Origin: Leeuwenhoekiella parthenopeia
GTDB taxonomy: Bacteria > Bacteroidota > Bacteroidia > Flavobacteriales > Flavobacteriaceae
NCBI RefSeq assembly: GCF_020782115.1
Contig: NZ_JAJGMW010000021.1
Coordinates: forward strand, 1 to 64,000
DNA length: 64,000 nucleotides
Direction of reading: 5' to 3'
The notes under the pieces were generated by a model. It worked only from the letters and a program-made list of their open reading frames with translations, had not been told where the DNA came from and made no database searches. Both the position numbers and the translations under genes were made by a program. Positions 51,695 through 62,154 of the stretch are shown piece by piece. Position 1 is the stretch's first letter, and every line of letters starts with the position of its first letter.

Positions 51695-54600
51695 ATGAAG
51701 TTGAAAACTATATACCTCTTGGTTTTTGGTCTTTTGAGTTTCTCCGGAATTCTGGCCCAGACCGTTACAGGTACAGTTACCGATTCTTCGGGAAATCCTG
51801 TGCCGGGAGTAAATGTTATTGAAAAAGGCACTTCTAATGGAACGTCAACAGATTTTGACGGCAACTATTCTATTGATGTTTCCGGCTCTAATGCAATTCT
51901 TGAATTTTCTGCTCTTGGCTTTGTTACAGTAGAGCGGCCTGCTTCTTCCGGCGGTGTTATTAACATAAGCTTAGAGGAAAGTACAGAAGAACTCAATGCC
52001 GTTGTGGTTACCGCATTAGGTATCAAAAAGGAGCAAAAGGCTTTGGGTTACTCACTTACTGAAGTAAGTGGTGAGGCCGTAGCAGAAGTTCCTCAGGTAA
52101 ATGCCATCAATGCCCTTCAAGGTAAAATCGCAGGTGTTAATATAACGGGAGCGGCTACAGGACCTGCAGGTACGAGTAAAGTGGTGATACGGGGTGTGTC
52201 GTCTTTAAGTGGTACTTCACAGCCATTGTATATCGTAGATGGAATCCCTATTAACAACCAAAATCTGGGGTCTGCCAGCAGATGGGGTGGTTCAGACTTT
52301 GGTGACGGTGTTTCCGGTATTAACCCGGATGACATTGAAAGCATAAGCGTGCTAAAAGGGGGTGCTGCCGCTGCACTTTACGGGTCACGTGCATCTGCCG
52401 GGGTTATCGTGATTACTACAAAATCAGGTAAAGGGCAAAAGGGACTTGGTATTGATATCTCAAGCTCTTACCAGTTAGAGACTGTAATGACTGATCTTTA
52501 TGAGTTTCAAACAACTTATGGGCAGGGTATCAATGGAGTGGCGCCTTCTTCTCAGCAGGAAGCTTTAGACGCGGGAATGCAATCCTGGGGAGCCAGATTG
52601 GGTAGCGTATCTTCTGCAGTACAGTTTGACGGAGTGAGCCGTCCTTATGCATATACAGGCGATAACATTGACAAGTATTATGAGACCGGAACAACTGCCA
52701 TTAATACAGTCGCCATTAGTCAGGCAGGGGAGAATTACAATTTACGTTTTTCAGCTACCGATTTGTCTAATGATGATATAACCCCAAATGCAGGTTTGAA
52801 CAGAAAGACATTTTCTTTAAATGCAGGAGCTGTGCTTGCAGACAAACTTACCCTTAACGTAAGTGGAAAATACATCATTGAGGGAGTTAACAACCGTCCC
52901 CGATCTTCAGATTCTCCGGGTAATGGAAACTTTACTGTAGCGCTTTCACCTCCAAACATTGATGTAAATAATTACAAGCCTGGTTTTAACGAAGAAGGAA
53001 CAGAGTTTTTAATTTCTTCTAATCAGTATCATCAAAACCCGTATTGGACTGCTTATAGATTCAGCAATGAAAGCGATAAAGACAGATTTATAGGTTCTAC
53101 GACCCTTAAATATCAATTTACAGACGAGCTTTATCTTTTAGGCAGAACAGGTATAGATCAATTTACGGCTCGTTTAACTTCGGTTGAGCCTTACGGTACT
53201 GCTTATAAACCAAGAGGCGGAATGCAGGAACAAACGTTCAATGTGAAAACTGTTGACGCCGACGTGATTTTAGGTTTTGACAAACAAATTACTGATGATA
53301 TTGCGACTTCAACTTTGGTTGGTGCCAACTCTAACTATGTGAAAAACGAGTTTATCAATTTAATCGGGAATGACTTTGTTATTCCGTCACTGGTAAATAT
53401 CGAGAATGTGGCCAATAGAAATTACAGTTATCAATTGAGTCGGGTAAAGAGAAATGGAGTTTATTTCTCATCAGAGTTTTCATTTAGAAACTACCTATAT
53501 GTAACTGTAACCGGAAGAAATGACTGGTTCTCAACACTTTCCAAAGAAGGTAAAACCGCGCCTAACAACTATTTCTATCCTTCCGTTAACTCCAGTTTTG
53601 TCTTCTCAGATGCTTTTGAGATGCCGGAATGGATCAGCTTTGGTAAACTAAGAGCCGGCTATTCTGATGTAGGTGGTGGTGCTAATGATCCGTATCAACT
53701 GGCTTTAACCTATGCTATTACAGATACCTATACAGCTACCGGACCAACAGTTTCTTTGGGTGGTATAAACAATTCTTCACTGCCTAATGAAAATCTGGAA
53801 CCTTTTTCAAAGAAGGAATATGAAGTAGGTTTGGACCTGCGCTTATTTAAGAGTCGTTTAAATCTTGATTTAACCTATTACTCAAATAAGACAGAGAATG
53901 ATATCGTAAACATAAATACTTCCACAGCTTCGGGTTATAGCAGTGCGAGTATCAACATCGGAGAGCTTCAAAACAGAGGTGTTGAAATGTTATTAAGTGG
54001 AAGTCCTGTTAAAAACACAGATTTTGAATGGAACGTGAGTTACAATCTTACTTACAATAAAAACGAAGTTACCAAGACAGATAATGATGGTAACCCCATT
54101 TTTCCGGGTGATGCAGCTTATGGAGTTAACTCGCAATCGGGATTCTTGGTAGGATATCCAGCAGCCACCATTTACGGAACCACTTTTATACGAGATGAGG
54201 ATGGAAACATTCAGTACGATAGCAATGGTGCTCCTACGATAGGTCCAAATGATGTCATAGGTCAGGGTGTTGCACCGTGGACAATGGGTATTACCAATAC
54301 CTTTAATTATAAGAATTTCGAGTTTTCCTTCTTAATTGACGGCAAGTTTGGTGGTGATATATTCTCAGGAACAAGTGCTTTTGCAAATTACTATGGTTCA
54401 AGTAAAAACACTTTGGTAGGGCGAGAAAATGGCCTAACAGTTACCGGAGTCAATGCAGCAGGTAATGATTTCTCAACGACTATTGCGCCAGAGAATCTAA
54501 GAACGTACTATCAAAGACTTTACGATATAGCGGAGGCTAACGTTCAGGACGCTGATTTTATCAAACTAAGACAGCTAAGCCTAGGCTATTCACTACCATC

Positions 54601-54793
54601 CAGTCTTCTTGAAAGTACATTTATTAGAAGTGCACGTGTCTCTTTCATAGGTAGAAACCTATTCTTCTTAATGAGAAAAACCGAAAATATAGATCCGGAA
54701 TCTGCTTATAACAATACGTTCGCAAATGGTATTGAGCGTTTTGGACTGCCTTCCACAAGAAGTTACGGATTAAGTGTTGATGTAAAGTTTTAA
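51695..54793 (+). CDS. SusC-like TonB-dependent outer membrane transporter
   Basis: This 1032-residue protein has a signal peptide (about 1-21, ending ILAQ) and a carboxypeptidase-like regulatory domain (about 22-105, TVTDSSGNPVPGVNVIEKGT). The plug (about 118-245) contains PLYIVDGIPINN and YGSRASAGVIVITTKSG. A beta-barrel makes up the rest, ending in an aromatic C-terminus (SVDVKF). It forms the outer-membrane pore for oligosaccharides captured by the SusD protein encoded 10 nt downstream. Codon use is more AT-rich than in the glycoside hydrolase genes before it, so the pair may have been acquired separately. Confidence 0.95.
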   Translation: MKLKTIYLLVFGLLSFSGILAQTVTGTVTDSSGNPVPGVNVIEKGTSNGTSTDFDGNYSIDVSGSNAILEFSALGFVTVERPASSGGVINISLEESTEELNAVVVTALGIKKEQKALGYSLTEVSGEAVAEVPQVNAINALQGKIAGVNITGAATGPAGTSKVVIRGVSSLSGTSQPLYIVDGIPINNQNLGSASRWGGSDFGDGVSGINPDDIESISVLKGGAAAALYGSRASAGVIVITTKSGKGQKGLGIDISSSYQLETVMTDLYEFQTTYGQGINGVAPSSQQEALDAGMQSWGARLGSVSSAVQFDGVSRPYAYTGDNIDKYYETGTTAINTVAISQAGENYNLRFSATDLSNDDITPNAGLNRKTFSLNAGAVLADKLTLNVSGKYIIEGVNNRPRSSDSPGNGNFTVALSPPNIDVNNYKPGFNEEGTEFLISSNQYHQNPYWTAYRFSNESDKDRFIGSTTLKYQFTDELYLLGRTGIDQFTARLTSVEPYGTAYKPRGGMQEQTFNVKTVDADVILGFDKQITDDIATSTLVGANSNYVKNEFINLIGNDFVIPSLVNIENVANRNYSYQLSRVKRNGVYFSSEFSFRNYLYVTVTGRNDWFSTLSKEGKTAPNNYFYPSVNSSFVFSDAFEMPEWISFGKLRAGYSDVGGGANDPYQLALTYAITDTYTATGPTVSLGGINNSSLPNENLEPFSKKEYEVGLDLRLFKSRLNLDLTYYSNKTENDIVNINTSTASGYSSASINIGELQNRGVEMLLSGSPVKNTDFEWNVSYNLTYNKNEVTKTDNDGNPIFPGDAAYGVNSQSGFLVGYPAATIYGTTFIRDEDGNIQYDSNGAPTIGPNDVIGQGVAPWTMGITNTFNYKNFEFSFLIDGKFGGDIFSGTSAFANYYGSSKNTLVGRENGLTVTGVNAAGNDFSTTIAPENLRTYYQRLYDIAEANVQDADFIKLRQLSLGYSLPSSLLESTFIRSARVSFIGRNLFFLMRKTENIDPESAYNNTFANGIERFGLPSTRSYGLSVDVKF

Positions 54794-54803
54794 AAAAAGA
54801 AAC

Positions 54804-56327
54804 ATGAAAAATATTTTAATAAAAGCGACGCTACTACTTCTCGTATTAACTACCGGGGTTTCGTGCGACAAGGGGTTTGACGAACTTAACGTTGATCCTA
54901 CCAAATCAAATGAACTTGATCTTCAATATAAGTTTCCAAAAGCAATTCTATATGCTTCAGGACAACGCTATGAATCCTGGAGGGGAAACTTAATTTACTG
55001 CTCAACAATGATTCAGCACCTTGCAAATACACAGGGCTACTGGAGTGGAGACAAGTATTTTTATAATGCGGCCTATTCTTCGGCATACTGGGATGCACAA
55101 TATCCGCAGACTATTAAGTCCATTGAAGATATGAAGTTTCAGTTGGAATCTGAAGAACTAACGGGTTCTCCGGAATATGCGATGGTAAGAATACTGCGTG
55201 TTTTTGCTTACAGCCGAATCACTGACCTGTATGGGGATGTTCCTTATTCTCAGGCAGGAAAGGCCTTTATTGAAGGGGTAACCAGACCGGTTTATGACAA
55301 GCAGGAAGACATCTATGCAGATATGCTTAAAGAACTTGAAGAAGCCACAACTGCCCTAAGCAGTGGAACCTCAACGATAGGATCAGCAGATATTATTTAT
55401 AATGGCGATCTTTCAAAATGGAAGAAATGGGGCAACTCGTTAATGCTTCGTTTGGCTTTGCGTATGGTGAAAGTTGATCCTGCTGCCGCTCAGGAGTGGG
55501 CCGGCAAAGCAATCGCAGGTGGGGTGATGGAATCTTATGATGATATCGCTTACATCACGCACCAGACCGGAGGTAATGGTATCATTAGAAACGGTAATGG
55601 AGAAGTATTTACAGCAGATCGCTCTGCTCGTATAAGCAAGACCTTTCTTGATATGCTTGAAGAGCGTAATGATCCAAGAATACGGGTATATGCTGCACTT
55701 CCTCCAGATAATGGGGTAGTTGATGACAACCCTGCCAACCAAAAAGGCTTACCTAATGGTCTCGATGCAACTACAATCCAAAGCTATAGCGGTGGTGCTG
55801 ATTTGAGTACCTATTCTGAACCAAACTCTAAATTCTTGATGAGTGAGGGAGCACCTATGTTCTGGCAAACGTATGCGGAGGTAGAGTTTATGCTTGCCGA
55901 AGCTGCCGTAAGATGGGGCCTTGCGGGTGGCGCAGCTGCTGCGGCTACGCATTATGAAGATGGGGTTACTGCTGCGATGAAGTATCTTGCAATATATGAC
56001 CCGGGAGCAACTATTTCAGATACTGCGATTGCAGATTATCTAACAGCCAATCCATACGATGCTGCTAATGCCTTAGAACAGATTAACACCCAGTATTACC
56101 TCGCTATTTTCCTGAATGAATATGAGGCCTATGCAAACTGGAGACGTACCGGAATACCGGCACTTACTCCTGTGAATTACGAGGGTAATGATACGGGCGG
56201 GACTATTCCTCGCCGTTTGGTTTATCCTACTAATGAAGCTGTTCTTAATGCTGAGAATTACAATGCAGTAATTTCAGATCAGGGACCAGATAGACTTACT
56301 ACACGTATGTGGTGGGATGCCGAATAA
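54804..56327 (+). CDS. SusD/RagB-like glycan-binding lipoprotein
   Basis: This 507-residue surface lipoprotein (signal ending TGVSC, Cys 21) resembles the SusD-like_2 group. FDELNVDPTKSNELD follows the anchor, RVFAYSRITDLYGDVPYSQA is the conserved TPR-region motif, and ISDQGPDRLTTRMWWD ends the protein. It would sit as a lid on the SusC barrel and bind the target glycan. Ligand not predictable. A strong terminator follows after about 25 nt. Confidence 0.92.
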   Translation: MKNILIKATLLLLVLTTGVSCDKGFDELNVDPTKSNELDLQYKFPKAILYASGQRYESWRGNLIYCSTMIQHLANTQGYWSGDKYFYNAAYSSAYWDAQYPQTIKSIEDMKFQLESEELTGSPEYAMVRILRVFAYSRITDLYGDVPYSQAGKAFIEGVTRPVYDKQEDIYADMLKELEEATTALSSGTSTIGSADIIYNGDLSKWKKWGNSLMLRLALRMVKVDPAAAQEWAGKAIAGGVMESYDDIAYITHQTGGNGIIRNGNGEVFTADRSARISKTFLDMLEERNDPRIRVYAALPPDNGVVDDNPANQKGLPNGLDATTIQSYSGGADLSTYSEPNSKFLMSEGAPMFWQTYAEVEFMLAEAAVRWGLAGGAAAAATHYEDGVTAAMKYLAIYDPGATISDTAIADYLTANPYDAANALEQINTQYYLAIFLNEYEAYANWRRTGIPALTPVNYEGNDTGGTIPRRLVYPTNEAVLNAENYNAVISDQGPDRLTTRMWWDAE

Positions 56328-56352
56328 GCTTATTTTTTTGATCTAGCCTTAT

Positions 56353-56382
56353 AAAAAAGGGAGAGGAGACTCTCCCTTTTTT
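56353..56382 (+). terminator. rho-independent terminator after susD
   Basis: AAAAAAGGGAGA (56353-56364) pairs perfectly with TCTCCCTTTTTT (56371-56382) over a 6-nt loop. The A/T flanks make it potentially bidirectional. It lies only 21 nt before the next start, so the FG-GAP gene needs read-through or its own promoter. Confidence 0.88.
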
Positions 56383-56403
56383 TGTATATTTTTAAATCTA
56401 CAG

Positions 56404-59400
56404 ATGCTTTTTATGAACAGATTTTGTACCCTTAGCTTCTACTGCATTGCTCTGATTTTTAATGGCATTTTCATACATGCGCAAACATCAATAGAGCAGC
56501 TTAAGCAATTCACTCTGCTTGAATCTTCAAAAACAGGGATTCATTTCAATAATCTTCTGGATGAAAATACCGAACGTAATATTTTGCTTTACGACAATTT
56601 TTACGGCGGGGCAGGAGTAGGTATTGGTGATTTTAATCGGGATGGTTTGCAGGACATCTATTTCGCAGGAAACCTCGTAGACGGTAAGTTGTATCTCAAC
56701 ACAGGTGATTTGAAGTTTGAAGATGCTTCCGCAAATTCCGGTTTGGTACACGATGGCGGTTGGACTACAGGCGTAACGGTGGCAGACGTAAATAATGATG
56801 GCTGGCCGGATATTTACCTAAGCCGCGAATTGTATGATGAGAAACCTGAACTGCGTCGTAATTTATTGTATATCAACAACGGTGATGCGACGTTTACAGA
56901 ATCGGCAGAGCAGTATGGTGTGGCTGATCAACAGCGCACGCGTCACGCTTCCTTTTTTGATTATAATAAAGATGGTTTTCTCGATCTGATCCTGCTCACC
57001 CAACCACCCAATCCCGGGAGCTATTCCAAGTATTCCGGTACTAACCTGTTAAGGCCTGAATATCATATTAAGCTCTATAAGAATCGGGGTGGTAATTCTT
57101 TTGTTGAGGTTTCATCCCTTGCAGGAGTGGCTAAATCAGGCTATCCCAATGCAGTATCCACCAGTGATTTCAACAATGACGGCTGGACAGACATCTACGT
57201 AGCCAACGATTTTGATGCTCCAGATTTGCTCTACATCAATAATCAGGACGGAACCTTTAGCAATGTGATTGATGAGGCCATGAATCACATATCCTTTTAC
57301 AGTATGGGAGTTGATGTGGCAGACATCAATAATGATGGCCAACTCGATATTTTTACCGTTGATATGGCGGCGGAAGACAATTACCGCTCCAAAGCCAATA
57401 TGAGCGGAATGAATCCGGATGCATTTTGGAAAGTGGTAAACGACGGCGGGCATTATCAATATATGTACAATACGTTTCAGCTTTCTAACGGAAACGGTAC
57501 TTACAGCGATGTTGCCCAACTTTTTGGAATGGCGAAGACTGACTGGAGCTGGAGTAACCTTATCGCAGATTTTGATAACGATGGGTTAAAAGACACTTAC
57601 GTTTCAAACGGTCTTTTACGCGATATCCGGAATACCGATGCAGATAAAAAAGTAGCTAAGTATGTAGCCGAAGCCTTGCAGAATTATGCCGCAGAAAATC
57701 CTGACGACAATTCTGAAGTTAGTGTTTGGGACGTTGTAGAACTCGACCGTATTTTAGAACTCATTCCGTCTCAACCTTTGAAAAATTACGCATATAAAAA
57801 CAAAGATGATCTTAAGTTTGATAAAGTAACGGAAGCATGGGGACTTGATCAGGAATCCTTTTCTAATGGAGCGGCCTATGCTGATCTCGATAACGACGGC
57901 GATCTGGATCTGGTCGTAAATAACATCAATGCCGAGGCCTTTGTGTATAAGAACAATGCAGAGCAGTTCAGAAATGCCAATTATTTGAGAGTAAAGCTTA
58001 ACAGTAACGCTCATAAGCCGGTTCTGGGTTCGCGAATAGTCGCTTACAACTCGGGTCAATCTCAATTGCTGGAAACTACAAACGTAAGAGGAATCTACAG
58101 CACCAGTGAGCAAACCGCTCATTTCGGACTTGGAGCAGCGACCCGTTTAGACAGTCTTGTGGTCATTTGGCCAAACAGTCAAAAGACAATTCTTAAAAAT
58201 CTCCCTGCAAACCGGGAACTCACTTTGGTAATGGAAGAAGCTGATGCCAGCTCTGGGCCAGTTGCAGATCAAAATGAGTCGAAATTTTTCGAGAAAACCG
58301 AAGCTGTTCCCATTCAATTGGTTCATACTGAGAATGACTACGACGATTACACCAATCAGGTACTGCTTCCGCATAAAATGTCACAGTTTGGCCCGGCCCT
58401 GGCTAAGGGAGATGTAAATAATGACGGATTAGAAGATTTATTTTTTGGAGGAGCAAGTGGTTACTCCCCAAGACTTTTTGTTCAGGATGAAGATGGAAAG
58501 TTCGAATCAATAAACGCTGATTTCTGGGATAAGGAAAATGCCTTTGAAGATGTAGATGCCGTATTTTTTGATGTAGATGGCGATGGTTTTCAGGATTTGT
58601 ACGTGGTAAGTGGCGGTAATGAATATCCCGTAAACGATTTTCATTATGTAGATCGCATATATCTCAATGACCAAAAAGGAAATTTTAAAAAAGGAGCCAT
58701 TCAGAATATTGGTCGCGACAGCGGTTCTGCGGTTAGAGCGTTAGATTATGATAATGACGGTGATATCGACTTGTTTGTGGGCGGAAAGCACTGGCCACAT
58801 CAGTACCCGCTTCCGGCAAGCAGTATGTTGCTAGTCAACGAGAATAATCGTTTGGTTAATAGAACCAAAGAACTGGCACCCGAATTGGAAAATATCGGGA
58901 TGGTTACCGATGCAGTCTGGTCTGACATAGACGGGGACGGCGATTCAGATTTAATGTTGGTGGGGGAATGGATGCCGGTAACGGTATTCTTAAATACAAA
59001 CGGGAATCTAAAGCGGGCAGATACAATGGGTTTAGGGAATTCGACAGGGTGGTGGTTTGCTATTGTAAAGGGAGATTTTGATAGGGATGGAGATGAAGAT
59101 TTTATAGTTGGCAATCTGGGGCTAAACTATAAATACCAGACCTCTTCGGAAGAGCCTTTCGATATTTATTACAACGATTTTGATGGGAATGGGTCTTACG
59201 ATATTGTACTCAGCTATCACGATGATGATAAACACTTTCCGCTTAGAGGTTTTTCATGCTCTTCTCAACAGATTCCCGGGCTTAAGGCTGAAATAAAGCA
59301 GTACGATATTTTTGCATCTCTGGAACTCGACGCGATTTATGGCGAGAAAAAACTCGATAAATCCCTGCATTACGTGGCAGATACGTTTGCTTCGGTTTAC

Positions 59401-59781
59401 CTTGAGAATACCGGTGATGGGGGCATTGAAATGCATGAATTACCCAGAATGGCACAGCTTTCAAGCATTAATGATTTGCTGGTTGAAGATTTCGACAGCG
59501 ATGGTAATCTCGATGTTTTGGCAGTGGGTAATCTTTTCGTTTCAGAAATTGAAACGCCACGCAATGATGCCGGTACGGGACTGTTGCTTTTAGGTAATGG
59601 CGCAGGCGGTTTTGAGCCCGTTTCGGTTTTAGGCTCCGGCTTTTTTGCAAATCGGGACGCCAGGAAAATAACCGAGATACAAATAGGGAAAGATCGTTTT
59701 GTACTTGTGGCTAATAATGATAGCGAGGCACAATGGTTTAAATTGAAAAACGATGTGGCTCCAAAAGCTCTAACTAACTGA
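56404..59781 (+). CDS. exported FG-GAP/VCBS repeat protein with ASPIC/UnbV domain
   Basis: This 1125-residue protein has a signal peptide (to about HAQ27; a second Met at codon 4 is an equally good start). Many calcium-binding-like repeats of the form DxNxDGxxD are spread along it: DFNRDGLQDIYFAGN, DVNNDGWPDIYLS, DFDNDGLKDTYVS, DLDNDGDLDLVVN and more. These should form beta-propellers. An ASPIC/UnbV segment (about 530-605, GSRIVAYNSGQSQLL, LVVIWPNSQKT) lies between two propeller halves. Such proteins often follow SusC/D genes in marine Bacteroidota and may bind glycan at the surface. The role is inferred from context. Confidence 0.85.
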   Translation: MLFMNRFCTLSFYCIALIFNGIFIHAQTSIEQLKQFTLLESSKTGIHFNNLLDENTERNILLYDNFYGGAGVGIGDFNRDGLQDIYFAGNLVDGKLYLNTGDLKFEDASANSGLVHDGGWTTGVTVADVNNDGWPDIYLSRELYDEKPELRRNLLYINNGDATFTESAEQYGVADQQRTRHASFFDYNKDGFLDLILLTQPPNPGSYSKYSGTNLLRPEYHIKLYKNRGGNSFVEVSSLAGVAKSGYPNAVSTSDFNNDGWTDIYVANDFDAPDLLYINNQDGTFSNVIDEAMNHISFYSMGVDVADINNDGQLDIFTVDMAAEDNYRSKANMSGMNPDAFWKVVNDGGHYQYMYNTFQLSNGNGTYSDVAQLFGMAKTDWSWSNLIADFDNDGLKDTYVSNGLLRDIRNTDADKKVAKYVAEALQNYAAENPDDNSEVSVWDVVELDRILELIPSQPLKNYAYKNKDDLKFDKVTEAWGLDQESFSNGAAYADLDNDGDLDLVVNNINAEAFVYKNNAEQFRNANYLRVKLNSNAHKPVLGSRIVAYNSGQSQLLETTNVRGIYSTSEQTAHFGLGAATRLDSLVVIWPNSQKTILKNLPANRELTLVMEEADASSGPVADQNESKFFEKTEAVPIQLVHTENDYDDYTNQVLLPHKMSQFGPALAKGDVNNDGLEDLFFGGASGYSPRLFVQDEDGKFESINADFWDKENAFEDVDAVFFDVDGDGFQDLYVVSGGNEYPVNDFHYVDRIYLNDQKGNFKKGAIQNIGRDSGSAVRALDYDNDGDIDLFVGGKHWPHQYPLPASSMLLVNENNRLVNRTKELAPELENIGMVTDAVWSDIDGDGDSDLMLVGEWMPVTVFLNTNGNLKRADTMGLGNSTGWWFAIVKGDFDRDGDEDFIVGNLGLNYKYQTSSEEPFDIYYNDFDGNGSYDIVLSYHDDDKHFPLRGFSCSSQQIPGLKAEIKQYDIFASLELDAIYGEKKLDKSLHYVADTFASVYLENTGDGGIEMHELPRMAQLSSINDLLVEDFDSDGNLDVLAVGNLFVSEIETPRNDAGTGLLLLGNGAGGFEPVSVLGSGFFANRDARKITEIQIGKDRFVLVANNDSEAQWFKLKNDVAPKALTN

Positions 59782-59787
59782 TAAGTA

Positions 59788-61782
59788 ATGATGCGCTGGT
59801 TTTTCCTGTTTTTTACACTGGTAAGTTTTGCTCAAGAGCAACAGTTTAAGTATACCAATTCTTTAATTGAAGAGGAGAGTGCGTATTTACTGGATCACGC
59901 ACATAATCCTATTAACTGGCAAGCCTGGAGCGAGGCAGCCTTAGAACATGCTCAGGAAGAATCAAAACTGGTTGTAATTAGTATAGGATATGCATCCTGC
60001 CACTGGTGTCATGTTATGGCTGAAGAGTCTTTTGAGGATGAAGAAGTTGCGCAGGTTATGAACGCCCACTTTATAAGCATTAAAGTAGACCGGGAAGAAC
60101 GCCCTGATATTGATCAGGTTTACATGACCGCCCTGCAATTGATAAAAGGTCAGGGTGGCTGGCCACTTAATGTAATAGCTCTGCCTGATGGTCGCCCACT
60201 TTATGCCGGCACCTACCATACAAAGTCACAATGGATTCAGGTACTTAAAAAATTAAACGAACTCTACACCAGTCAACCGGAGAAAGCCGTTGCATTTGCC
60301 GATAATATTACCAAAGGAGTGCAGCAGGCTGCTTTAATTGAACCTGAAGCAGAACCTAAAGCTTTTACAAAGTCAGATTTGCAGGATGCGCTTGCCGGGT
60401 GGAAAAATCAATGGGATACCGAATACGGCGGGAATAGTGGAGAGCAAAAATTTATGCTTCCGGCCTCCTTATCTTTTTTGATGGATTATGCGGTGCTTTC
60501 AAAAGATACTGAAGCCCTGGAGCATTTGGAACGTACCTTAGATGCAATGGCTTCGGGCGGAGTCTACGATCACGTGGGTGGTGGTTTTTTTAGGTATGCT
60601 ACAGATCGAAAATGGCAAATTCCGCACTTTGAAAAAATGCTTTACGACAATGCACAGCTGGTAGGTGTATATGCCAAAGCATACCGACTTTTTAAAAAGG
60701 AAGCATACAAGCATATAGCGGTACAGACACTTCAGTTTATTGAAAACGAATTAAAAAGTGAATCCGGGGGGTTCAAGTCTTCGATCCGTGCAGATACTGA
60801 TGAGGGCGAAGGTGCGTATTACACCTGGACCAAAAATCAACTCGAAAGTACATTAGGAAGTTTCAAAGAAGTAGAAGAAAACTTTGAATTATATCCCTTC
60901 ACTACGGAAAACTACGTATTGGGTATACAATCTTCTGTCAATTGGACTCAACTTCAAAATCAGCTTGCTAAACTCAATAAGACTCGCGCTTCTAGACCAA
61001 AACCACTTACAGATGACAAAGTAATTAGTTCGTGGAACGCCCTTCTGGTCACAGCCTACACCGAAGCCTATAAAGCCTTTCAGGATGAGGACTATTTGAA
61101 GGAAGCAGAGCAGCTTTTTACCTATTTGGCATTAGCCGACGCTGGAGAATTACAACATCTACCTTCAGCTCAACAAAACGGGGTATATCTTGAAGACTAT
61201 ACCTACCTTACCCGGGCAGCATTAGATATGTATTTGATAAGCGGGGAAATAGCTTATGCTGAGAAGGCCGGGGTACTGTTTAAAAAGGCTCAGGATTTAT
61301 TTTTTGAGCCTTCGACAGGGCTTTTTCGCTATGGTCAAAGCAAAAACCTTATCACACCAATCTTTAAAACAGATGATGATGTAATGCCTTCCCCTAATGC
61401 ATTAATGACTTTCAATGCTTTTGAATTAAGCAAAATAAGCGGCCTGGAAAGCTACCGGACTACTGCGGAAGCCATGCTCAAAATCATCAAACCAAAAGCA
61501 CTTCAATATCCTGCAAATTACTCCACAGCGCTTCGTGTGCAGTTGGGTTATGTGTATCCGTATTATGAATGTGTAGTGGTGGGGAATGAGGCTGAAACCC
61601 GAACAAAGGAGATTTGGAATACCTATTTACCGAATGTTTTGACTGCTTTTTCGAAAACCGGAAAAGACGGACCCTTATTCGAAAACCGCTACGATCCGGA
61701 AGAAACGTATATCTATGTCTGTCAGGAGACCTTTTGTAAATTACCGGTGACAGTGGTCTCTGAGGCTTTGAAACAATTGTAA
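59788..61782 (+). CDS. exported DUF255/thioredoxin-fold protein (YyaL/SSP411 family)
   Basis: This 664-residue protein has a short signal peptide (MMRWFFLFFTLVSFAQ). NSLIEEESAYLLDHAHNPINW opens the thioredoxin-like DUF255 domain with its CHWCH motif (YASCHWCHVM). The remainder (about 190-660) is an alpha/alpha barrel as in N-acylglucosamine epimerase-like folds (DHVGGGFFRYATDRKWQIPHFEKML). The activity of this family is unknown. Family members are usually cytoplasmic, so the signal peptide is notable. It starts 6 nt after the FG-GAP gene and closes block C. Confidence 0.85.
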   Translation: MMRWFFLFFTLVSFAQEQQFKYTNSLIEEESAYLLDHAHNPINWQAWSEAALEHAQEESKLVVISIGYASCHWCHVMAEESFEDEEVAQVMNAHFISIKVDREERPDIDQVYMTALQLIKGQGGWPLNVIALPDGRPLYAGTYHTKSQWIQVLKKLNELYTSQPEKAVAFADNITKGVQQAALIEPEAEPKAFTKSDLQDALAGWKNQWDTEYGGNSGEQKFMLPASLSFLMDYAVLSKDTEALEHLERTLDAMASGGVYDHVGGGFFRYATDRKWQIPHFEKMLYDNAQLVGVYAKAYRLFKKEAYKHIAVQTLQFIENELKSESGGFKSSIRADTDEGEGAYYTWTKNQLESTLGSFKEVEENFELYPFTTENYVLGIQSSVNWTQLQNQLAKLNKTRASRPKPLTDDKVISSWNALLVTAYTEAYKAFQDEDYLKEAEQLFTYLALADAGELQHLPSAQQNGVYLEDYTYLTRAALDMYLISGEIAYAEKAGVLFKKAQDLFFEPSTGLFRYGQSKNLITPIFKTDDDVMPSPNALMTFNAFELSKISGLESYRTTAEAMLKIIKPKALQYPANYSTALRVQLGYVYPYYECVVVGNEAETRTKEIWNTYLPNVLTAFSKTGKDGPLFENRYDPEETYIYVCQETFCKLPVTVVSEALKQL

Positions 61783-62154
61783 GTTTTAATGAAGGGCTGT
61801 CAAATAATTCCACAATCCCATCCAACAACCTAAAACGCTCAATCCAAAAGAACTTTTACACACCCCAAACTGCCGCCTCAAAAGTCGTTGAAGGCAATTT
61901 ACCGAAACAAGCCAGATTCCCGGAAACCAGTCTTTCCCCAATCGGGCTTTGGGAAAGCGGGAACATAAGTAGCGGTTTTTAAATCAGCCGAATAGCCTTA
62001 GAGAAAAAACAAAATAATGTAATTTACCGGCGTTTAGTGAGATAGCCTGAGATTTAATAGCGTTTGAGTACTTTACTCAGCGCTAATTTTGGAAAGCGCT
62101 TATCCCTTTTTTATTTAAAGCCTAAAACAGACCCAAAAGAGACAGACCTAATTT
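61783..62154. other. intergenic region with small palindromes
   Basis: About 370 bp contain no gene. GAGTA-ctt-TACTC (about 62066-62078) and two AGCGCT boxes ten bases apart, each self-complementary, lie 70-90 nt before the sensor kinase start and could be regulatory. No clear terminator for the DUF255 gene is visible. Confidence 0.35.

Noticed and set aside
56600-59500. Repetitive Asp/Asn/Gly-rich DNA that could be mistaken for a tandem repeat or CRISPR
   Set aside because: The units are in frame, variable in length and encode DxNxDGxxD motifs of FG-GAP repeats. There are no conserved direct repeats with spacers.
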